A DNA stretch of 64,000 nt from contig NZ_KQ954287.1 in the NCBI RefSeq assembly GCF_001519055.1, forward strand, positions 1 to 64,000, in the 5' to 3' direction. This DNA is from Novosphingobium sp. Fuku2-ISO-50 (lineage in GTDB: Bacteria > Pseudomonadota > Alphaproteobacteria > Sphingomonadales > Sphingomonadaceae). Of this stretch, positions 26,065 to 35,376 are shown in pieces. Position numbers and translations under genes: made by a program. Numbering within the stretch: position 1 is the first letter of the stretch; every line of letters starts with the position of its first letter. The notes beneath the pieces are model-generated. The model saw only the letters and a list, made by a program, of their open reading frames with translations. It was not told where the DNA came from and did no database searches.

Positions 26065-28329
26065 ATGTCTGATGAAAGCAACGTCCGTTTCACCGAACGC
26101 GAAGCGCTGTTCTATCACAAGACGATCCGCCCCGGCAAAATCGAGATCATCGCCTCAAAGCCGGTCGCCACGCAGCGCGACCTCAGCCTTGCCTATTCGC
26201 CCGGCGTCGCCGTGCCGGTCCAGGCGATCGCCGACGATCCGGCCTGTGCCTATGACTATACCGCCAAGGGCAATCTCGTCGCGGTGATTTCCAACGGGAC
26301 CGCGATCCTGGGCATGGGCAATCTCGGCGCGCTGGCGTCAAAGCCGGTGATGGAGGGCAAGGCAGTGCTGTTCAAGCGCTTTGCCGACGTCGATGCGATC
26401 GACATCGAAGTCGACACCGAAGACCCCGACAAGTTCATCGAGGCCGTCGCGCTGCTCGAACCCAGCTTCGGCGGGATCAATCTCGAAGACATCAAGGCGC
26501 CCGAATGCTTCATCATCGAACAGGCGTTGCGCGACCGGATGAAAATCCCGGTAATGCACGATGACCAGCACGGCACCGCGATCATCTCGGCCGCCGGCCT
26601 GCTCAACGCCTGTTTCCTGACCGGGCGCAGCCTTGCCGACGTCAAAGTCGTGGTCAACGGCGCGGGGGCGGCGGCGATCGCCTGCACCGCGCTGATGAAG
26701 GCGATGGGCGTGCAGCACAACAATGTGATCATGTGCGATCGCTCGGGCGTGATCTATCAGGGCCGCCAGGACAGCATGGACCAGTGGAAGAGCGCGCATG
26801 CCGTGCCCACCGAGGCCCGCTCGCTCGAAGACGCGCTGAAAGGCGCGGACATATTCCTCGGCCTGTCGGCGGCCAGGGCGCTGAAGCCCGAATGGGTCAT
26901 GGACATGGCGCCGCAGCCGATCATCTTTGCCATGGCCAATCCCGATCCGGAAATCACCCCGCCCGAAGCCAAGGCGGCGCGCCCCGATTGCATCGTCGCC
27001 ACGGGCCGGTCGGACTATCCCAATCAGGTCAACAACGTGCTCGGCTTTCCGTTCATCTTTCGCGGCGCGCTCGACGTGCGGGCGACGACGATCAACGAAG
27101 AGATGAAAATCGCCGCAGCCAAGGCGATTGCCGAGCTGGCGCGCGAACCGGTGCCCGAAGAAGTCGCCGCCGCCTACGGCAAGAACCACCAGTTCGGGCT
27201 CGACTATATCATCCCCGCCCCGTTCGACCCGCGCCTGATGGAAGTCGTTTCGTCCGCCGTGGCCAAGGCGGCGATGGATTCGGGCGTGGCGCGGCTGCCG
27301 ATCGAGGATTTCGAAGTCTATCGCAACGCGCTCAAGGCGCGGCTCAACCCGACGACGTCGGTGCTGACCAACGTCTATGCCCAGGTGAAGCAGAACCCGA
27401 AGCGGGTGGTCTTTGCCGAGGCGGAAAACGAAGTCATGCTGCGCGCGGCGATTCAGTACCGCGATTTCGGCTATGGCACCCCGGTCCTCGTCGGCCGCAC
27501 CCAGGCGGTGGTCGACAAGCTGCTCGAACTGGGCGTGTCGAACCCCGACAGCTATGAAATCCACAATTCGTCGATTTCGCCGCTGGTCCCCGAAATGGTT
27601 TCCTATCTCTATCCGCGTCTGCAGCGCCGGGGCTTTCTCGAACGCGACGTCAAGCGGATGGTCAATCAGGACCGCAACGTGTTTGCCTCGCTGCTCGTCG
27701 CGCTGGGCCATGGCGACGCGATGATTTCGGGCATGACGCGCACGTTTTCGCAAACTCTGGCCGAAGTGCGCCGCGTGCTCGATCCCAAGCCGGGGCATAT
27801 CCCCTTTGGCATTCACCTGATGGTTGGCAAGAACGACACCGTGTTTCTGGCCGACACGACGGTCAACGAACGCCCCTCGGCCGCAGATCTGGCGCAGATC
27901 GCGACCGAGACGGCCGCCGTCGCGCGCCGCATGGGGCATGAACCGCGCGTCGCGTTCATGTCGTTTTCGACCTTCGGCAATCCGTTCGGCAAATGGAACG
28001 ACAATATCCGCGACGCGGTGGCGATCCTCGACGAACGCAAGCCCGGCTTCGAATACGAAGGCGAAATGGCCCCCGACGTCGCGCTCAATCCCAAGGTCAT
28101 GGCCAATTACCCGTTCAGCCGCCTGTCGGGCCGGGCCAACGTGCTGATCATGCCGGGGCTGCAATCGGCCAATATCTCGGCCAAGCTGTTGCGCGAACTG
28201 GGCGGCAATGCGGTGATCGGCCCGATGCTGATCGGCATGGAAAAGCCGGTCCAGATCGCCCCGATGACCTCGATCGCGCCCGACATCCTGACGCTTGCCG
28301 TGCTCGCGGCCGCAGGGATCGCGGGCTAA
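26065..28329 (+). CDS. maeB: NADP-dependent malic enzyme with C-terminal phosphotransacetylase-like domain
   Basis: The 754-aa protein is MaeB-type. The malic enzyme domain spans residues 1 to about 420: SLAYSPGVAVP, the DDQHGTA metal/substrate loop, and the Rossmann segment VVVNGAGAAAIAC. A catalytically silent phosphate acetyltransferase-like domain follows (about 430-750), typical of this family and thought to mediate acetyl-CoA control. It decarboxylates malate to pyruvate with NADP reduction, feeding acetyl-CoA and NADPH. Stop at 28327-28329, followed by palindromic repeats. Confidence 0.96.
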   Translation: MSDESNVRFTEREALFYHKTIRPGKIEIIASKPVATQRDLSLAYSPGVAVPVQAIADDPACAYDYTAKGNLVAVISNGTAILGMGNLGALASKPVMEGKAVLFKRFADVDAIDIEVDTEDPDKFIEAVALLEPSFGGINLEDIKAPECFIIEQALRDRMKIPVMHDDQHGTAIISAAGLLNACFLTGRSLADVKVVVNGAGAAAIACTALMKAMGVQHNNVIMCDRSGVIYQGRQDSMDQWKSAHAVPTEARSLEDALKGADIFLGLSAARALKPEWVMDMAPQPIIFAMANPDPEITPPEAKAARPDCIVATGRSDYPNQVNNVLGFPFIFRGALDVRATTINEEMKIAAAKAIAELAREPVPEEVAAAYGKNHQFGLDYIIPAPFDPRLMEVVSSAVAKAAMDSGVARLPIEDFEVYRNALKARLNPTTSVLTNVYAQVKQNPKRVVFAEAENEVMLRAAIQYRDFGYGTPVLVGRTQAVVDKLLELGVSNPDSYEIHNSSISPLVPEMVSYLYPRLQRRGFLERDVKRMVNQDRNVFASLLVALGHGDAMISGMTRTFSQTLAEVRRVLDPKPGHIPFGIHLMVGKNDTVFLADTTVNERPSAADLAQIATETAAVARRMGHEPRVAFMSFSTFGNPFGKWNDNIRDAVAILDERKPGFEYEGEMAPDVALNPKVMANYPFSRLSGRANVLIMPGLQSANISAKLLRELGGNAVIGPMLIGMEKPVQIAPMTSIAPDILTLAVLAAAGIAG

Positions 28330-28336
28330 GCCATTC

Positions 28337-28473
28337 CTCCCCGTGCCGGGGAGGGGGACCGCCCGCAGGGTGGTGGAGGGGGCTATCCTCGTGACACCAC
28401 CCGGGGCTAAGGCGTGCCCAAGGCGCAACCCCTCCACCACGCGCCGCGTGGTCCCCCTCCCCGGTTCGGGGAG
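28337..28473. repeat. inverted repeat doublet between maeB and thiSG
   Basis: CTCCCCGTGCCGGGGAGGGG and onward (28337-28382) is repeated in inverse orientation at 28429-28473, with several mismatches in the middle (CCGCCCGCAGGG versus CCACGCGGCGCG). Each arm contains a CCCCG/CGGGG hairpin. The doublet fills the space between two convergent genes and can act as a bidirectional terminator. The GGGGAGGGGGACC...GGTGGAGGGG pattern is a familiar sphingomonad intergenic repeat (from memory). Confidence 0.7.
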
Positions 28474-28476
28474 TAT

Positions 28477-29451
28477 CTAGATCAGGCCGGCAAGCGGGCT
28501 CGACGGGTCGGCATATTTGCGCGTGCCCATGCGGCCCGCAAGATAGGCGTCGCGCCCGGCTTCGACCGCCAGTTTCATCGCGCGGGCCATGCGGATCGGG
28601 TCTTTCGCTTCGGCAATCGCGGTGTTCATCAGCACGCCGTCGCAGCCCAGTTCCAGCGCGACCGCCGCATCGCTCGCCGTGCCGACGCCTGCATCGACCA
28701 ACACCGGCACTTTGGCCCCTTCGACGATCAGGCGGATGGTCACGCGATTCTGAATGCCGAGCCCCGATCCGATCGGCGCGCCCAGCGGCATGACCGCCAC
28801 GGCGCCCGCGTCTTCCAGCTGCTTCGCCGCGATCGGATCGTCGGTGCAATAGACCATCGGCAGAAAGCCCTCCTTGGCCAGCACTTCGGTCGCGCGGATC
28901 GTCTCGATCATGTTGGGATAGAGCGTGCGCGCCTCGCCCAGCACTTCGAGCTTGACCAGATCCCAGCCGCCCGCCTCGCGCGCCAGGCGCAGCGTGCGGA
29001 TCGCGTCTTCGGCCGTGAAACAACCGGCGGTATTGGGCAGATACGTGATCTTTTTGGGATCGATGAAATCGGTCAGCATCGGCGCCTTGGGGTCCGAGAC
29101 ATTGACCCGGCGCACCGCGACCGTGACGATTTCCGCGCCCGAGGCCTCGACGGCGGCGGCGTTCTGCGCAAAATCCTTGTACTTGCCGGTGCCGACGATC
29201 AGCCGCGAGGTAAATGTGCGCCCGGCGACGCTCCAGGTGTCATTGCCGCCGCCGACGAAATGGACGATTTCCAGCACGTCGCCATCGGCCAGCGCGACTT
29301 CGTCCAGCGTCGAGCGCGGCACGATCACCGCATTGCGTTCGACCGCGACTTTGGCGGGATCGAGGTCGAGCGCGCGAACGAGATCGGCAATCGAACCGGG
29401 GGCGGCGCGGCGGGGTTCGCCGTTGACGATGATCTGAAGAGGGTCGGTCAT
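28477..29451 (-). CDS. thiG: fused sulfur carrier ThiS / thiazole synthase ThiG
   Basis: The 324-aa protein is a fusion. Residues 1-69 are a ThiS-type ubiquitin-fold carrier that ends in GGG, and residues 70-324 are thiazole synthase ([21 protein letters not shown] with the imine-forming Lys, [34 protein letters not shown]). It makes thiazole phosphate of thiamine from deoxyxylulose phosphate, dehydroglycine and ThiS-thiocarboxylate. Because ThiS is N-terminal, its Gly-Gly is internal and not a free C-terminus. The start MTDPLQIIV (ATG 29451) is 46 bp downstream of the CLC gene. No TPP riboswitch-like leader is visible, and thiC/thiE/thiO are absent here. Confidence 0.94.
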   Translation of the reverse strand: MTDPLQIIVNGEPRRAAPGSIADLVRALDLDPAKVAVERNAVIVPRSTLDEVALADGDVLEIVHFVGGGNDTWSVAGRTFTSRLIVGTGKYKDFAQNAAAVEASGAEIVTVAVRRVNVSDPKAPMLTDFIDPKKITYLPNTAGCFTAEDAIRTLRLAREAGGWDLVKLEVLGEARTLYPNMIETIRATEVLAKEGFLPMVYCTDDPIAAKQLEDAGAVAVMPLGAPIGSGLGIQNRVTIRLIVEGAKVPVLVDAGVGTASDAAVALELGCDGVLMNTAIAEAKDPIRMARAMKLAVEAGRDAYLAGRMGTRKYADPSSPLAGLI

Positions 29452-29497
29452 GGCAAAGGCCATACCGTGCTTGTCCTGCCGATCAAGCGAGTCGGCC

Positions 29498-31237
29498 CTA
29501 ACCTTCGCCAAACATGCGCCTTTGTGCCGCTTCGATTTCTTCGAGATAGCGGCGGCGCGCGTGCTTTTCGGTCAGCACGCCGATCACGCGCCCGGCCTCG
29601 TCGACCACGGCCAGTTCATCGGCGCTTTCGGCGTCGAAGGCGGCGAGGATCGGCTTGATCCCGCAATCGGGGGCCAGCGTGACATTGGCGAGGCGCGCGA
29701 GCGGGGCGATCGGCGCCGCCGGGTCCAGTGCCGACGTATGGACCGCCGCGCTGGCGACAATACCGCGATAGACGCCCTGCGCATCGACCAGAATCGCCTT
29801 GCTGGCCGATCCCGGCGGGACTGTGTCGCGAAACACCGCCACCGTCGCCGTTTCCGGAACAGTCACGAAATCGCGGCGCATCATCCGCTCTGCCGTCAGC
29901 GACAGCATCCAGCCGATGTCGCGCGGCGAGCGGATGTCGGACCCGCGCACATGCAGCCGCCATGTCGAGAACGAATAGCCGAATGCTTCGCGCGTCACCG
30001 CGCTGGCGATGAGCGCGGCAGTCAGGACCACCCCCATCAGCGAAAAATCGTGAGTCGTCTCCAGCGTCAGCAGCGCCAGCGTCATCGGCCCGCCGATCAC
30101 CGAAACGCACAGCGCGGCCATGCCGACCAGCGCAAAATCGGTCGGATCGAACATGACGCCAAGCCCGACGAGATTGAGCGCTTCGGCAAAGGCCTGCCCC
30201 GCCAGCGAGCCGAGGAACAGCGAGGCAAAGAACAGCCCGCCGCGAAACCCGCTCGCCAGCGAAATCACCGAAGCGGCGATCTTGAGCCCGAGGATCAGCA
30301 ACAGATACTGCACCGGCGGACGCGTCAACAAATCGAGATGCAGCGCGCCATGCCCCGCCGACAGCGCCTGCGGCGAAAGCCAGGCGACCGGCATCAGCAA
30401 CGCCCCGCCCAATACCGGGCGCCATACGCTGCCGCGCGTCGCGGATTGCAACAGGCGCTCGACGGCAGTGACCAGGCGCATCAGCATGATCCCCAGCCCC
30501 GCGCAGATCAGCCCCAGCGCAACCGCCGCGCCATAATCGAAAACGGTCCGCGCGCGGCTGACCGTCAGGGCCACGAGATAGGGCTCGACCCCCAGCCAGC
30601 GCAGCACCAAAACCCCGGCCAGCGTAGCCGCAATGACCGGCGCGACAGCCCCGATGCTGTAAGAGCCGATAACGATTTCAAATGCATAGAACGCGCCCGC
30701 CAACGGCGCGCCAAACGCCGCACCGACGCCCGCCCCGGCGCCTGCACCGACCAGCGTGCGCAGATCGGCGCGGCGCAAATTGAGCCATTGGCCCAGCAAC
30801 GACGCCATGCCGCCGCCCATCTGGGCATACGTCGCCTCCAGCCCGACCGACGCGCCGCAGCCGTTCGACACGATCGTCTGCGCCGCGATCACCAGATTGT
30901 CGCCGGCGGGGATGCGCCCGCCATGCAGCGCATTGGCCTCGACCACATCGACCGGCGCCCCGCCGCGCCGCGCCATCCAGCGCCCCAGCGCGACGATCCC
31001 CGCCCCGCCAAGCGGCAGCGCGAGCAGGCGCCAGGGATGCTGAATCGAGGCAAGCGCGCTCAACCGGTTTATCGTCACGCCATAGAACAGATGCTGCATG
31101 GCATGCGCCAGCCAGCTTTGCGCCAGCGTAGCCAGCCCGGCAGCGCTGCCGACCAGCGCCGCCAGCACGATCAGCGCCGCCTCGCTTTCGCGCAGGCGCC
31201 GCCGCAGGCGGATCGCAAGGGAGCGCGCAAACCCCAT
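29498..31237 (-). CDS. CLC-type chloride channel/antiporter with C-terminal CBS domains
   Basis: The 579-aa protein has the CLC pore fold (residues 1 to about 430) and a tail with two CBS-like segments ([19 protein letters not shown] and [19 protein letters not shown]). The second selectivity motif, usually GREGP, reads GLEAT here, keeping the gating Glu. The first motif, usually GSGIP, is not recognisable, and the third ([12 protein letters not shown]) is close to GxFxP but lacks the Pro. Anion selectivity may differ from classical CLCs. The ATG at 31235-31237 overlaps the MFS stop (TGATG), so the two genes are coupled. Confidence 0.9.
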   Translation of the reverse strand: MGFARSLAIRLRRRLRESEAALIVLAALVGSAAGLATLAQSWLAHAMQHLFYGVTINRLSALASIQHPWRLLALPLGGAGIVALGRWMARRGGAPVDVVEANALHGGRIPAGDNLVIAAQTIVSNGCGASVGLEATYAQMGGGMASLLGQWLNLRRADLRTLVGAGAGAGVGAAFGAPLAGAFYAFEIVIGSYSIGAVAPVIAATLAGVLVLRWLGVEPYLVALTVSRARTVFDYGAAVALGLICAGLGIMLMRLVTAVERLLQSATRGSVWRPVLGGALLMPVAWLSPQALSAGHGALHLDLLTRPPVQYLLLILGLKIAASVISLASGFRGGLFFASLFLGSLAGQAFAEALNLVGLGVMFDPTDFALVGMAALCVSVIGGPMTLALLTLETTHDFSLMGVVLTAALIASAVTREAFGYSFSTWRLHVRGSDIRSPRDIGWMLSLTAERMMRRDFVTVPETATVAVFRDTVPPGSASKAILVDAQGVYRGIVASAAVHTSALDPAAPIAPLARLANVTLAPDCGIKPILAAFDAESADELAVVDEAGRVIGVLTEKHARRRYLEEIEAAQRRMFGEG

Positions 31238-32565
31238 CAGGCAACCGTCCGGATGCGCGCAACCAGCATCGCGGCCAATACACAACACCCGGCCGCACCG
31301 GCAAAGCCCGGCGCCCACAGCACATCCGCCGCGCCCCCCGTCAGGCCGAGCACGATCAGCGGCACGAGAATCGAAGGCAGCGTGTTGGAAAGGTTCATGT
31401 AGCCGAGCATTTCCCCCGGCCGGGCATGGCCGCGCAACAGTTCCGCCACAAGCGCGGCATCCAGCGCGAGATAGGCGATCAGGCCGACCTGAAACAAGCC
31501 ATAGCCGACCATCAGCAGCGCGCCATGCCCCCCTTGCACCGCGCCGAGCGCCAGCGCCGCCGCCAGCGCGCCGGCCATCATCGGCGCGCGGCGGCGGCGA
31601 TGGCGATCCGACCAGTGCCCGGCCGCCACGGTCACGATCAGCACGACCAGCGTCGTCGCCATGACCAGCCGACCATAAAGCCCGTCAACCGCCTGTCCCG
31701 GCTCAAGCCCGACCCGCCCCGGATGACGCACCAGAAAGAGATAGAAATACGTCATCATGAACGCCGCGCCGCCTTGCACCAGCAACCGCGCCAGCCCGGC
31801 CCGCCACAAATCGCGGCGCCACGCACCCCACAAATCGCGACGCCACGCACCATCGTGCGCCGACGGGGGCAACGGCTCCTCGGGCGCAGGCAATACATTC
31901 TTTGCAGGCAGTACATCCTTTGCAGACAGTACTGGCGCCGCAGCCGCAAAAGGCCAGACCGCGATCAACGGCAGCACCGCCAGCATCACCGCGCCCGCCA
32001 GCGCGACAAACGGCGCCCATCCATCTCGCGGAAAGAGCAGCGCAGCGGCCCCGGTGCCAAGACCGGCAAGCGGCATGGCCAGATTGCTCAAGGCCGCCAC
32101 GCGCCCTTTCGCCCGGTCGGGAAAATAATCGACCAGCAGCGCCCCTGCCGGAGCGAACATCAGATTGAGCGCGACCTGAAACACGATCAGCCCGCCGATG
32201 ATCAGATCGACGCGCCGGGCAAAGCCAAGGCCGATCAGCGCCACCACAGTCAGGCACAGCCCCAGCGCGATCGGGGCGCGCCGGTTGCCGTGGCGTCGAC
32301 GCCAGCCGTCGCTGATCCGTCCGGCGAAGATATGGGCGAGGCTGGCCGCGACCGCGCCGGTCAGCATCACGACCGAAGCCATCGCCGCTGCATGCTGCGG
32401 CGCGATCGCGACGATCCGCCGGGGCAGCAACAGAGTCAGCAGCGGCGCATAAGCCAGATGGGCGCCAAACATCGCAAGCGCAAAGAGCGACGCGCCGCGC
32501 TTGTCGGAAATGCCCGCCCCGATCCGGCGCGAAGCTGCATCCCTCCCGATTGTCAAAACTTGCAC
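31237..32565 (-). CDS. MFS transporter
   Basis: The 442-aa protein has about 12 membrane helices, with MFS signatures GRISDGWRRR after helix 2 and SDRHRRRRAP after helix 8. It recalls GPH/sucrose-type or BCD-type MFS members; substrate unknown. The central cytoplasmic loop is built from two in-frame tandem duplications: three 6-residue units (VLSAKD, VLPAKN, VLPAPE) and a WRRDLWGA/WRRDLWRA pair. The first start is GTG 32565, with other possible starts a few codons later. It is translationally coupled to the CLC gene. Confidence 0.85.
   Translation of the reverse strand: MQVLTIGRDAASRRIGAGISDKRGASLFALAMFGAHLAYAPLLTLLLPRRIVAIAPQHAAAMASVVMLTGAVAASLAHIFAGRISDGWRRRHGNRRAPIALGLCLTVVALIGLGFARRVDLIIGGLIVFQVALNLMFAPAGALLVDYFPDRAKGRVAALSNLAMPLAGLGTGAAALLFPRDGWAPFVALAGAVMLAVLPLIAVWPFAAAAPVLSAKDVLPAKNVLPAPEEPLPPSAHDGAWRRDLWGAWRRDLWRAGLARLLVQGGAAFMMTYFYLFLVRHPGRVGLEPGQAVDGLYGRLVMATTLVVLIVTVAAGHWSDRHRRRRAPMMAGALAAALALGAVQGGHGALLMVGYGLFQVGLIAYLALDAALVAELLRGHARPGEMLGYMNLSNTLPSILVPLIVLGLTGGAADVLWAPGFAGAAGCCVLAAMLVARIRTVA
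31804..31851. repeat. 24-bp tandem duplication in MFS loop
   Basis: Two adjacent 24-bp copies (31804-31827, 31828-31851) differ at one base and encode the repeated WRRDLW octapeptide of the transporter's central loop. Confidence 0.9.
31886..31933. repeat. 18-bp tandem repeat (2.7 copies) in MFS loop
   Basis: Units 31886-31903 and 31904-31921, plus a partial unit to 31933, encode VLPAKN-like hexapeptides. The copies have diverged at a few bases, so the array is not very recent. Confidence 0.88.
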
Positions 32566-32625
32566 CGGCTCATGCCCGCAGCCATAACCGGTGCCCCACC
32601 GCTTGACGAGCCCTCCGCGCGCAGG

Positions 32626-32949
32626 TCAGGCCTGCGCGCACCGCGCATTCGGCTCGCACAAGTCGCACAGCGCGTGAATCACGCCCGAGACGATGCGGTC
32701 TTTCAGGCTGTACCAGCGGGTATTGGCATCGACCCGGACGGTGACGATGTCTTCCGCGCGCAGCAGCGCGAGATGCTGCGACACGCCCGATTGCGACAGG
32801 CCGGTCATCACCACCAGTTCGGTCACGCTGGCTTCGCCCTCGTCCATACGGCACAGCATCAACAACCGCTCGGGATGGCTCATCACTTTGAGCCGCTGCG
32901 CCATCTGGCCGGCATTGGACTTCAATTCGGAAAGGTCGTTCGGTTTCAT
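32626..32949 (-). CDS. ArsR-family transcriptional repressor (BigR/SqrR-like)
   Basis: The 107-aa winged-helix protein has the ArsR signature ERLLMLCRMDEGEASVTEL and recognition helix SQSGVSQHLALLR. Cysteines are at 33, 95, 98 and 104. Cys33 in the LCRM position together with a C-terminal Cys about 62-65 residues later matches the spacing of the persulfide-sensing pair in BigR and SqrR, so sulfane-sulfur or redox sensing is plausible (inference). No His/Asp-rich metal site is evident. It is divergent from an AhpD-like/TrxC operon across 259 bp that contains an AT-rich palindrome, and is likely autoregulated there. Confidence 0.88.
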   Translation of the reverse strand: MKPNDLSELKSNAGQMAQRLKVMSHPERLLMLCRMDEGEASVTELVVMTGLSQSGVSQHLALLRAEDIVTVRVDANTRWYSLKDRIVSGVIHALCDLCEPNARCAQA

Positions 32950-33095
32950 GGTGCCTCCCCAGATAGAGCGATCCCGTCATCGCGCAAGACCACGCAGATC
33001 GCCGGCGGCGCGACCATGAACGCCCCGCCCATGTCGCGGAACGTGCCCCGGGGCACTTCCCACACGAATTGCGGTCCGTTCAAATCATTTCTTGC

Positions 33096-33119
33096 GAATA
33101 TGCTATTTTACGAATATTC
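33096..33119. promoter_or_regulatory. candidate ArsR operator between arsR and ahpD-like gene
   Basis: GAATAT (33096-33101) and ATATTC (33114-33119) form a perfect 6-bp inverted repeat with 12 bp between, within an AT-rich stretch of otherwise GC-rich DNA. The spacing and A/T character suit an ArsR-family dimer site controlling both divergent transcripts. Not experimentally known. Confidence 0.45.
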
Positions 33120-33208
33120 ACCAAGCACCATTCATGCGACGCGATCGAGGCCGAAGGCCAGCGACTGGTCGGCGCAAGTTATAACTGACTGTCAAACAGG
33201 AGCATGCC

Positions 33209-33559
33209 ATGAACAAGGATTGGCCGCAGATGGCCCGCGATCTCTCTGCCGCGATCAAGGAAGTGCGCGTCGGCGCGCCCGACGTGATGAAGAACTTTTC
33301 GGCGATGGCCACGGCGGCAACCGGCACCGGCGCGCTCGACACCAAGACCAAGGAATTGATGGCCATGGCCATCGCGGTCGCCATCCGCTGCGACGGCTGC
33401 GTCGCGTTTCATGCCCAGGCGGCGGTCAAACATGGCGCCAGCCGCGAGGAAATCATGGAAACCATGGGTCTTGCCATCTACATGGGAGCCGGCCCCAGCC
33501 TGATGTATGCGGCGCAAGCTGTGGAAGCCTTTGACCAGTTCGCCGCCGCGAAAGGCTAA
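33209..33559 (+). CDS. carboxymuconolactone decarboxylase / AhpD-like protein
   Basis: The 116-aa all-helical protein has the CMD/AhpD core and the redox motif CDGCVAFHAQAAV (CxxC plus His), which in AhpD relays electrons to alkyl hydroperoxide reductase. A good AGGAG lies upstream of the ATG. Its neighbour trxC starts 4 bp after its stop, so a thiol-redox role is more likely than aromatic degradation (inference). Confidence 0.9.
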   Translation: MNKDWPQMARDLSAAIKEVRVGAPDVMKNFSAMATAATGTGALDTKTKELMAMAIAVAIRCDGCVAFHAQAAVKHGASREEIMETMGLAIYMGAGPSLMYAAQAVEAFDQFAAAKG

Positions 33560-33563
33560 CACG

Positions 33564-34007
33564 ATGTCCGCCCCGGAAATCCTCGCGCCGGAATTGGTTG
33601 TCTGTCCGCACTGTCTCGCGCTCAATCGCGTCGAACACGACCGGCTGGACAATGCGCCCAATTGCGGCAAGTGCCACGCCGCACTGTTCACCGGCCATCC
33701 GCTGGCGCTCAACGCTGCCGCCTTTGCCGCGCATGTCGGCAAGGGCAGCCTGCCCGTGCTCGTCGATTTCTGGGCGCCGTGGTGCGGCCCGTGCCGCACG
33801 ATGGCCCCGGCGTTTGCCGAAGCCGCGCATGTCCTCGAACCGCAGATCCGGCTGGCCAAAGTCGATACCGAGGCCGAGCAGGCGCTGGCCGGGGCGCATG
33901 CCATTCGCTCGATCCCGACGATGATCCTGTTTTCGGGCGGGCGCGAGGTAAAGCGGGTGTCGGGCGCGATGGACGCGCGCCATATCATCGCCTGGGCGCG
34001 ATCCTGA
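33564..34007 (+). CDS. trxC: thioredoxin 2
   Basis: The 147-aa protein has the TrxC layout: an N-terminal zinc-finger-like module with two CxxC pairs (CPHC, CGKC) at about 14-37, then a thioredoxin domain with FWAPWCGPCR. Cytosolic TrxC reduces protein disulfides and is oxidative-stress linked in E. coli. The start MSAPEILAPEL follows the AhpD-like stop by 4 bp; a longer in-frame start overlapping that gene is less likely. A strong hairpin terminator follows. Confidence 0.95.
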   Translation: MSAPEILAPELVVCPHCLALNRVEHDRLDNAPNCGKCHAALFTGHPLALNAAAFAAHVGKGSLPVLVDFWAPWCGPCRTMAPAFAEAAHVLEPQIRLAKVDTEAEQALAGAHAIRSIPTMILFSGGREVKRVSGAMDARHIIAWARS

Positions 34008-34026
34008 CCCGCCCAAAGGCTCCATG

Positions 34027-34062
34027 AAAAACCCCGCGAGGCACGCGCCTTGCGGGGTTTTT
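34027..34062. terminator. bidirectional rho-independent terminator (trxC / cydX)
   Basis: AAAAACCCCGC (34027-34037) pairs with GCGGGGTTTTT (34052-34062), and the stem extends inward through GAGG/CCTT. The A-run and T-run on both sides make it functional in both directions between the convergent trxC and cyd transcripts. Confidence 0.9.
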
Positions 34063-34086
34063 CATATTTGCGGAAAGGTCCGGTGT

Positions 34087-34197
34087 TTATACGGCGGGAT
34101 CGTCATCGATCGGCGAATTGAATTCGTGCCACAGGCCGTTGATCACGCCAAAGGCGACGGCAAAGCCAACGCCGAGAACCCAGGTAAAATACCACAT
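34087..34197 (-). CDS. cydX: cytochrome bd oxidase small subunit CydX
   Basis: This is a 36-aa single-span protein that begins MWYFTWVLG, the invariant N-terminus of CydX. One membrane helix follows and then an acidic tail (DDDPAV). It starts 17 bp after the cydB stop and ends the cydA-cydB-cydX operon. CydX stabilises the haem pair of cytochrome bd. It is easily missed because of its size. Confidence 0.95.
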   Translation of the reverse strand: MWYFTWVLGVGFAVAFGVINGLWHEFNSPIDDDPAV

Positions 34198-34214
34198 GTC
34201 GCTTGGCCTTTCGC

Positions 34215-35363
34215 TCAATAGAAGTCGGGGCTGGTGCGCACTTCGGCCAGCGTGATCCGGCCCGACAGAACTTTCATCACCCAGAACGTATAAGCGAGCA
34301 CGATCGGCAGGAAGACGATCGTCACCAGCAGCATGATGAACAGCGTCAGATGGCTCGACGAAGCGTTCCACACCGTCAGGCTCGACCGCGGATCGATCGA
34401 ACTGGGCAGGATGAAGGGAAACATCGACAGGCCGACAGTGGCGATGATCCCGGTCGTCGCCAGCGCGGTGCCGACAAAGTTCATCCATCCGCGCCGCGCC
34501 GAAATCCCGGCGAGCGCGAGCAGCGAACCGACAAAGCCGAGCACAGGCGCCGCGATCATCCACGGATGCGCGCCGTAATTGTCCAGCCAGGCCCCCGGCG
34601 CGGCGACGCTCGGCGACATCAGCGGATTCGATGGCCCTTCGACATCGACGGCGCCGACAAGATGCATCCCCATGCCCGATTTCGCCACCATCAGTCCGCC
34701 CAGCGCAAACAGCACCATGCTGACCATCGCGGCAATCCGCCCGATGGCGCGGGCACGGACCAGAACCGGGCCTTCCTCGGCCTTGACCGCCAGCCAGCCC
34801 GCGCCGTGCAGCGCCAGCATCGCCACCGACAACAGCCCGGTCAGCACGGTAAACGGCGTGAACAGCCCGAGCAGCGAGCCTTCGTAGGTCATGCGCAGAT
34901 CGCTGTCGAAGCGGAACGGCGCACCGACCAGGACATTGCCCACGGCCACGCCGAACACCAAAGCGGGGACAAATCCGCCGACGAACAGCGCCCAGTCCCA
35001 GCGCGCGCGCCAGGCGGCATCGGGGCGTTTCGAGCGGTACTTGAACGCCACCGGGCGCAGGATCAGCGATGCCAGCACGAGGAACATGGCCAGGTAAAAG
35101 CCCGAAAAGCTGACCGCATAGACGAACGGCCAGGCGGCAAAAATCGCCCCGCCGCCGAGGATCAGCCAGACCTGGTGTCCTTCCCAGTGCGGCGCGATCG
35201 TGTTGATCGTCAGGCGCCGTTCCTCGTCATTGCGCGCCACAAACGGCAGCAGCGCGGCGACGCCAAGGTCATAACCGTCGGTCAGCGCAAAACCGATCAG
35301 CAGCACGCCGAGCAGCGCCCACCAGATCAGGCGCAAGGTTTCATAGTCGAGCGGGATATGCAT
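34215..35363 (-). CDS. cydB: cytochrome bd ubiquinol oxidase subunit II
   Basis: The 382-aa protein begins MHIPLDYETLRLIWWALLGVLLIGFALTDG-like, with the conserved DGYDLGVAALLPF and WEGHQVWLILGGGAIFAAWP motifs of CydB and about eight further helices. It pairs with CydA to form the quinol oxidase. The ATG at 35361-35363 lies 13 bp after the cydA stop. Confidence 0.97.
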   Translation of the reverse strand: MHIPLDYETLRLIWWALLGVLLIGFALTDGYDLGVAALLPFVARNDEERRLTINTIAPHWEGHQVWLILGGGAIFAAWPFVYAVSFSGFYLAMFLVLASLILRPVAFKYRSKRPDAAWRARWDWALFVGGFVPALVFGVAVGNVLVGAPFRFDSDLRMTYEGSLLGLFTPFTVLTGLLSVAMLALHGAGWLAVKAEEGPVLVRARAIGRIAAMVSMVLFALGGLMVAKSGMGMHLVGAVDVEGPSNPLMSPSVAAPGAWLDNYGAHPWMIAAPVLGFVGSLLALAGISARRGWMNFVGTALATTGIIATVGLSMFPFILPSSIDPRSSLTVWNASSSHLTLFIMLLVTIVFLPIVLAYTFWVMKVLSGRITLAEVRTSPDFY

Positions 35364-35376
35364 GTGCCTGTCTCCC

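Noticed and set aside
29452-29497. TPP riboswitch upstream of thiSG
   Set aside because: Only 46 bp separate it from the CLC stop, too short for the aptamer, and no thi-box sequence is seen.
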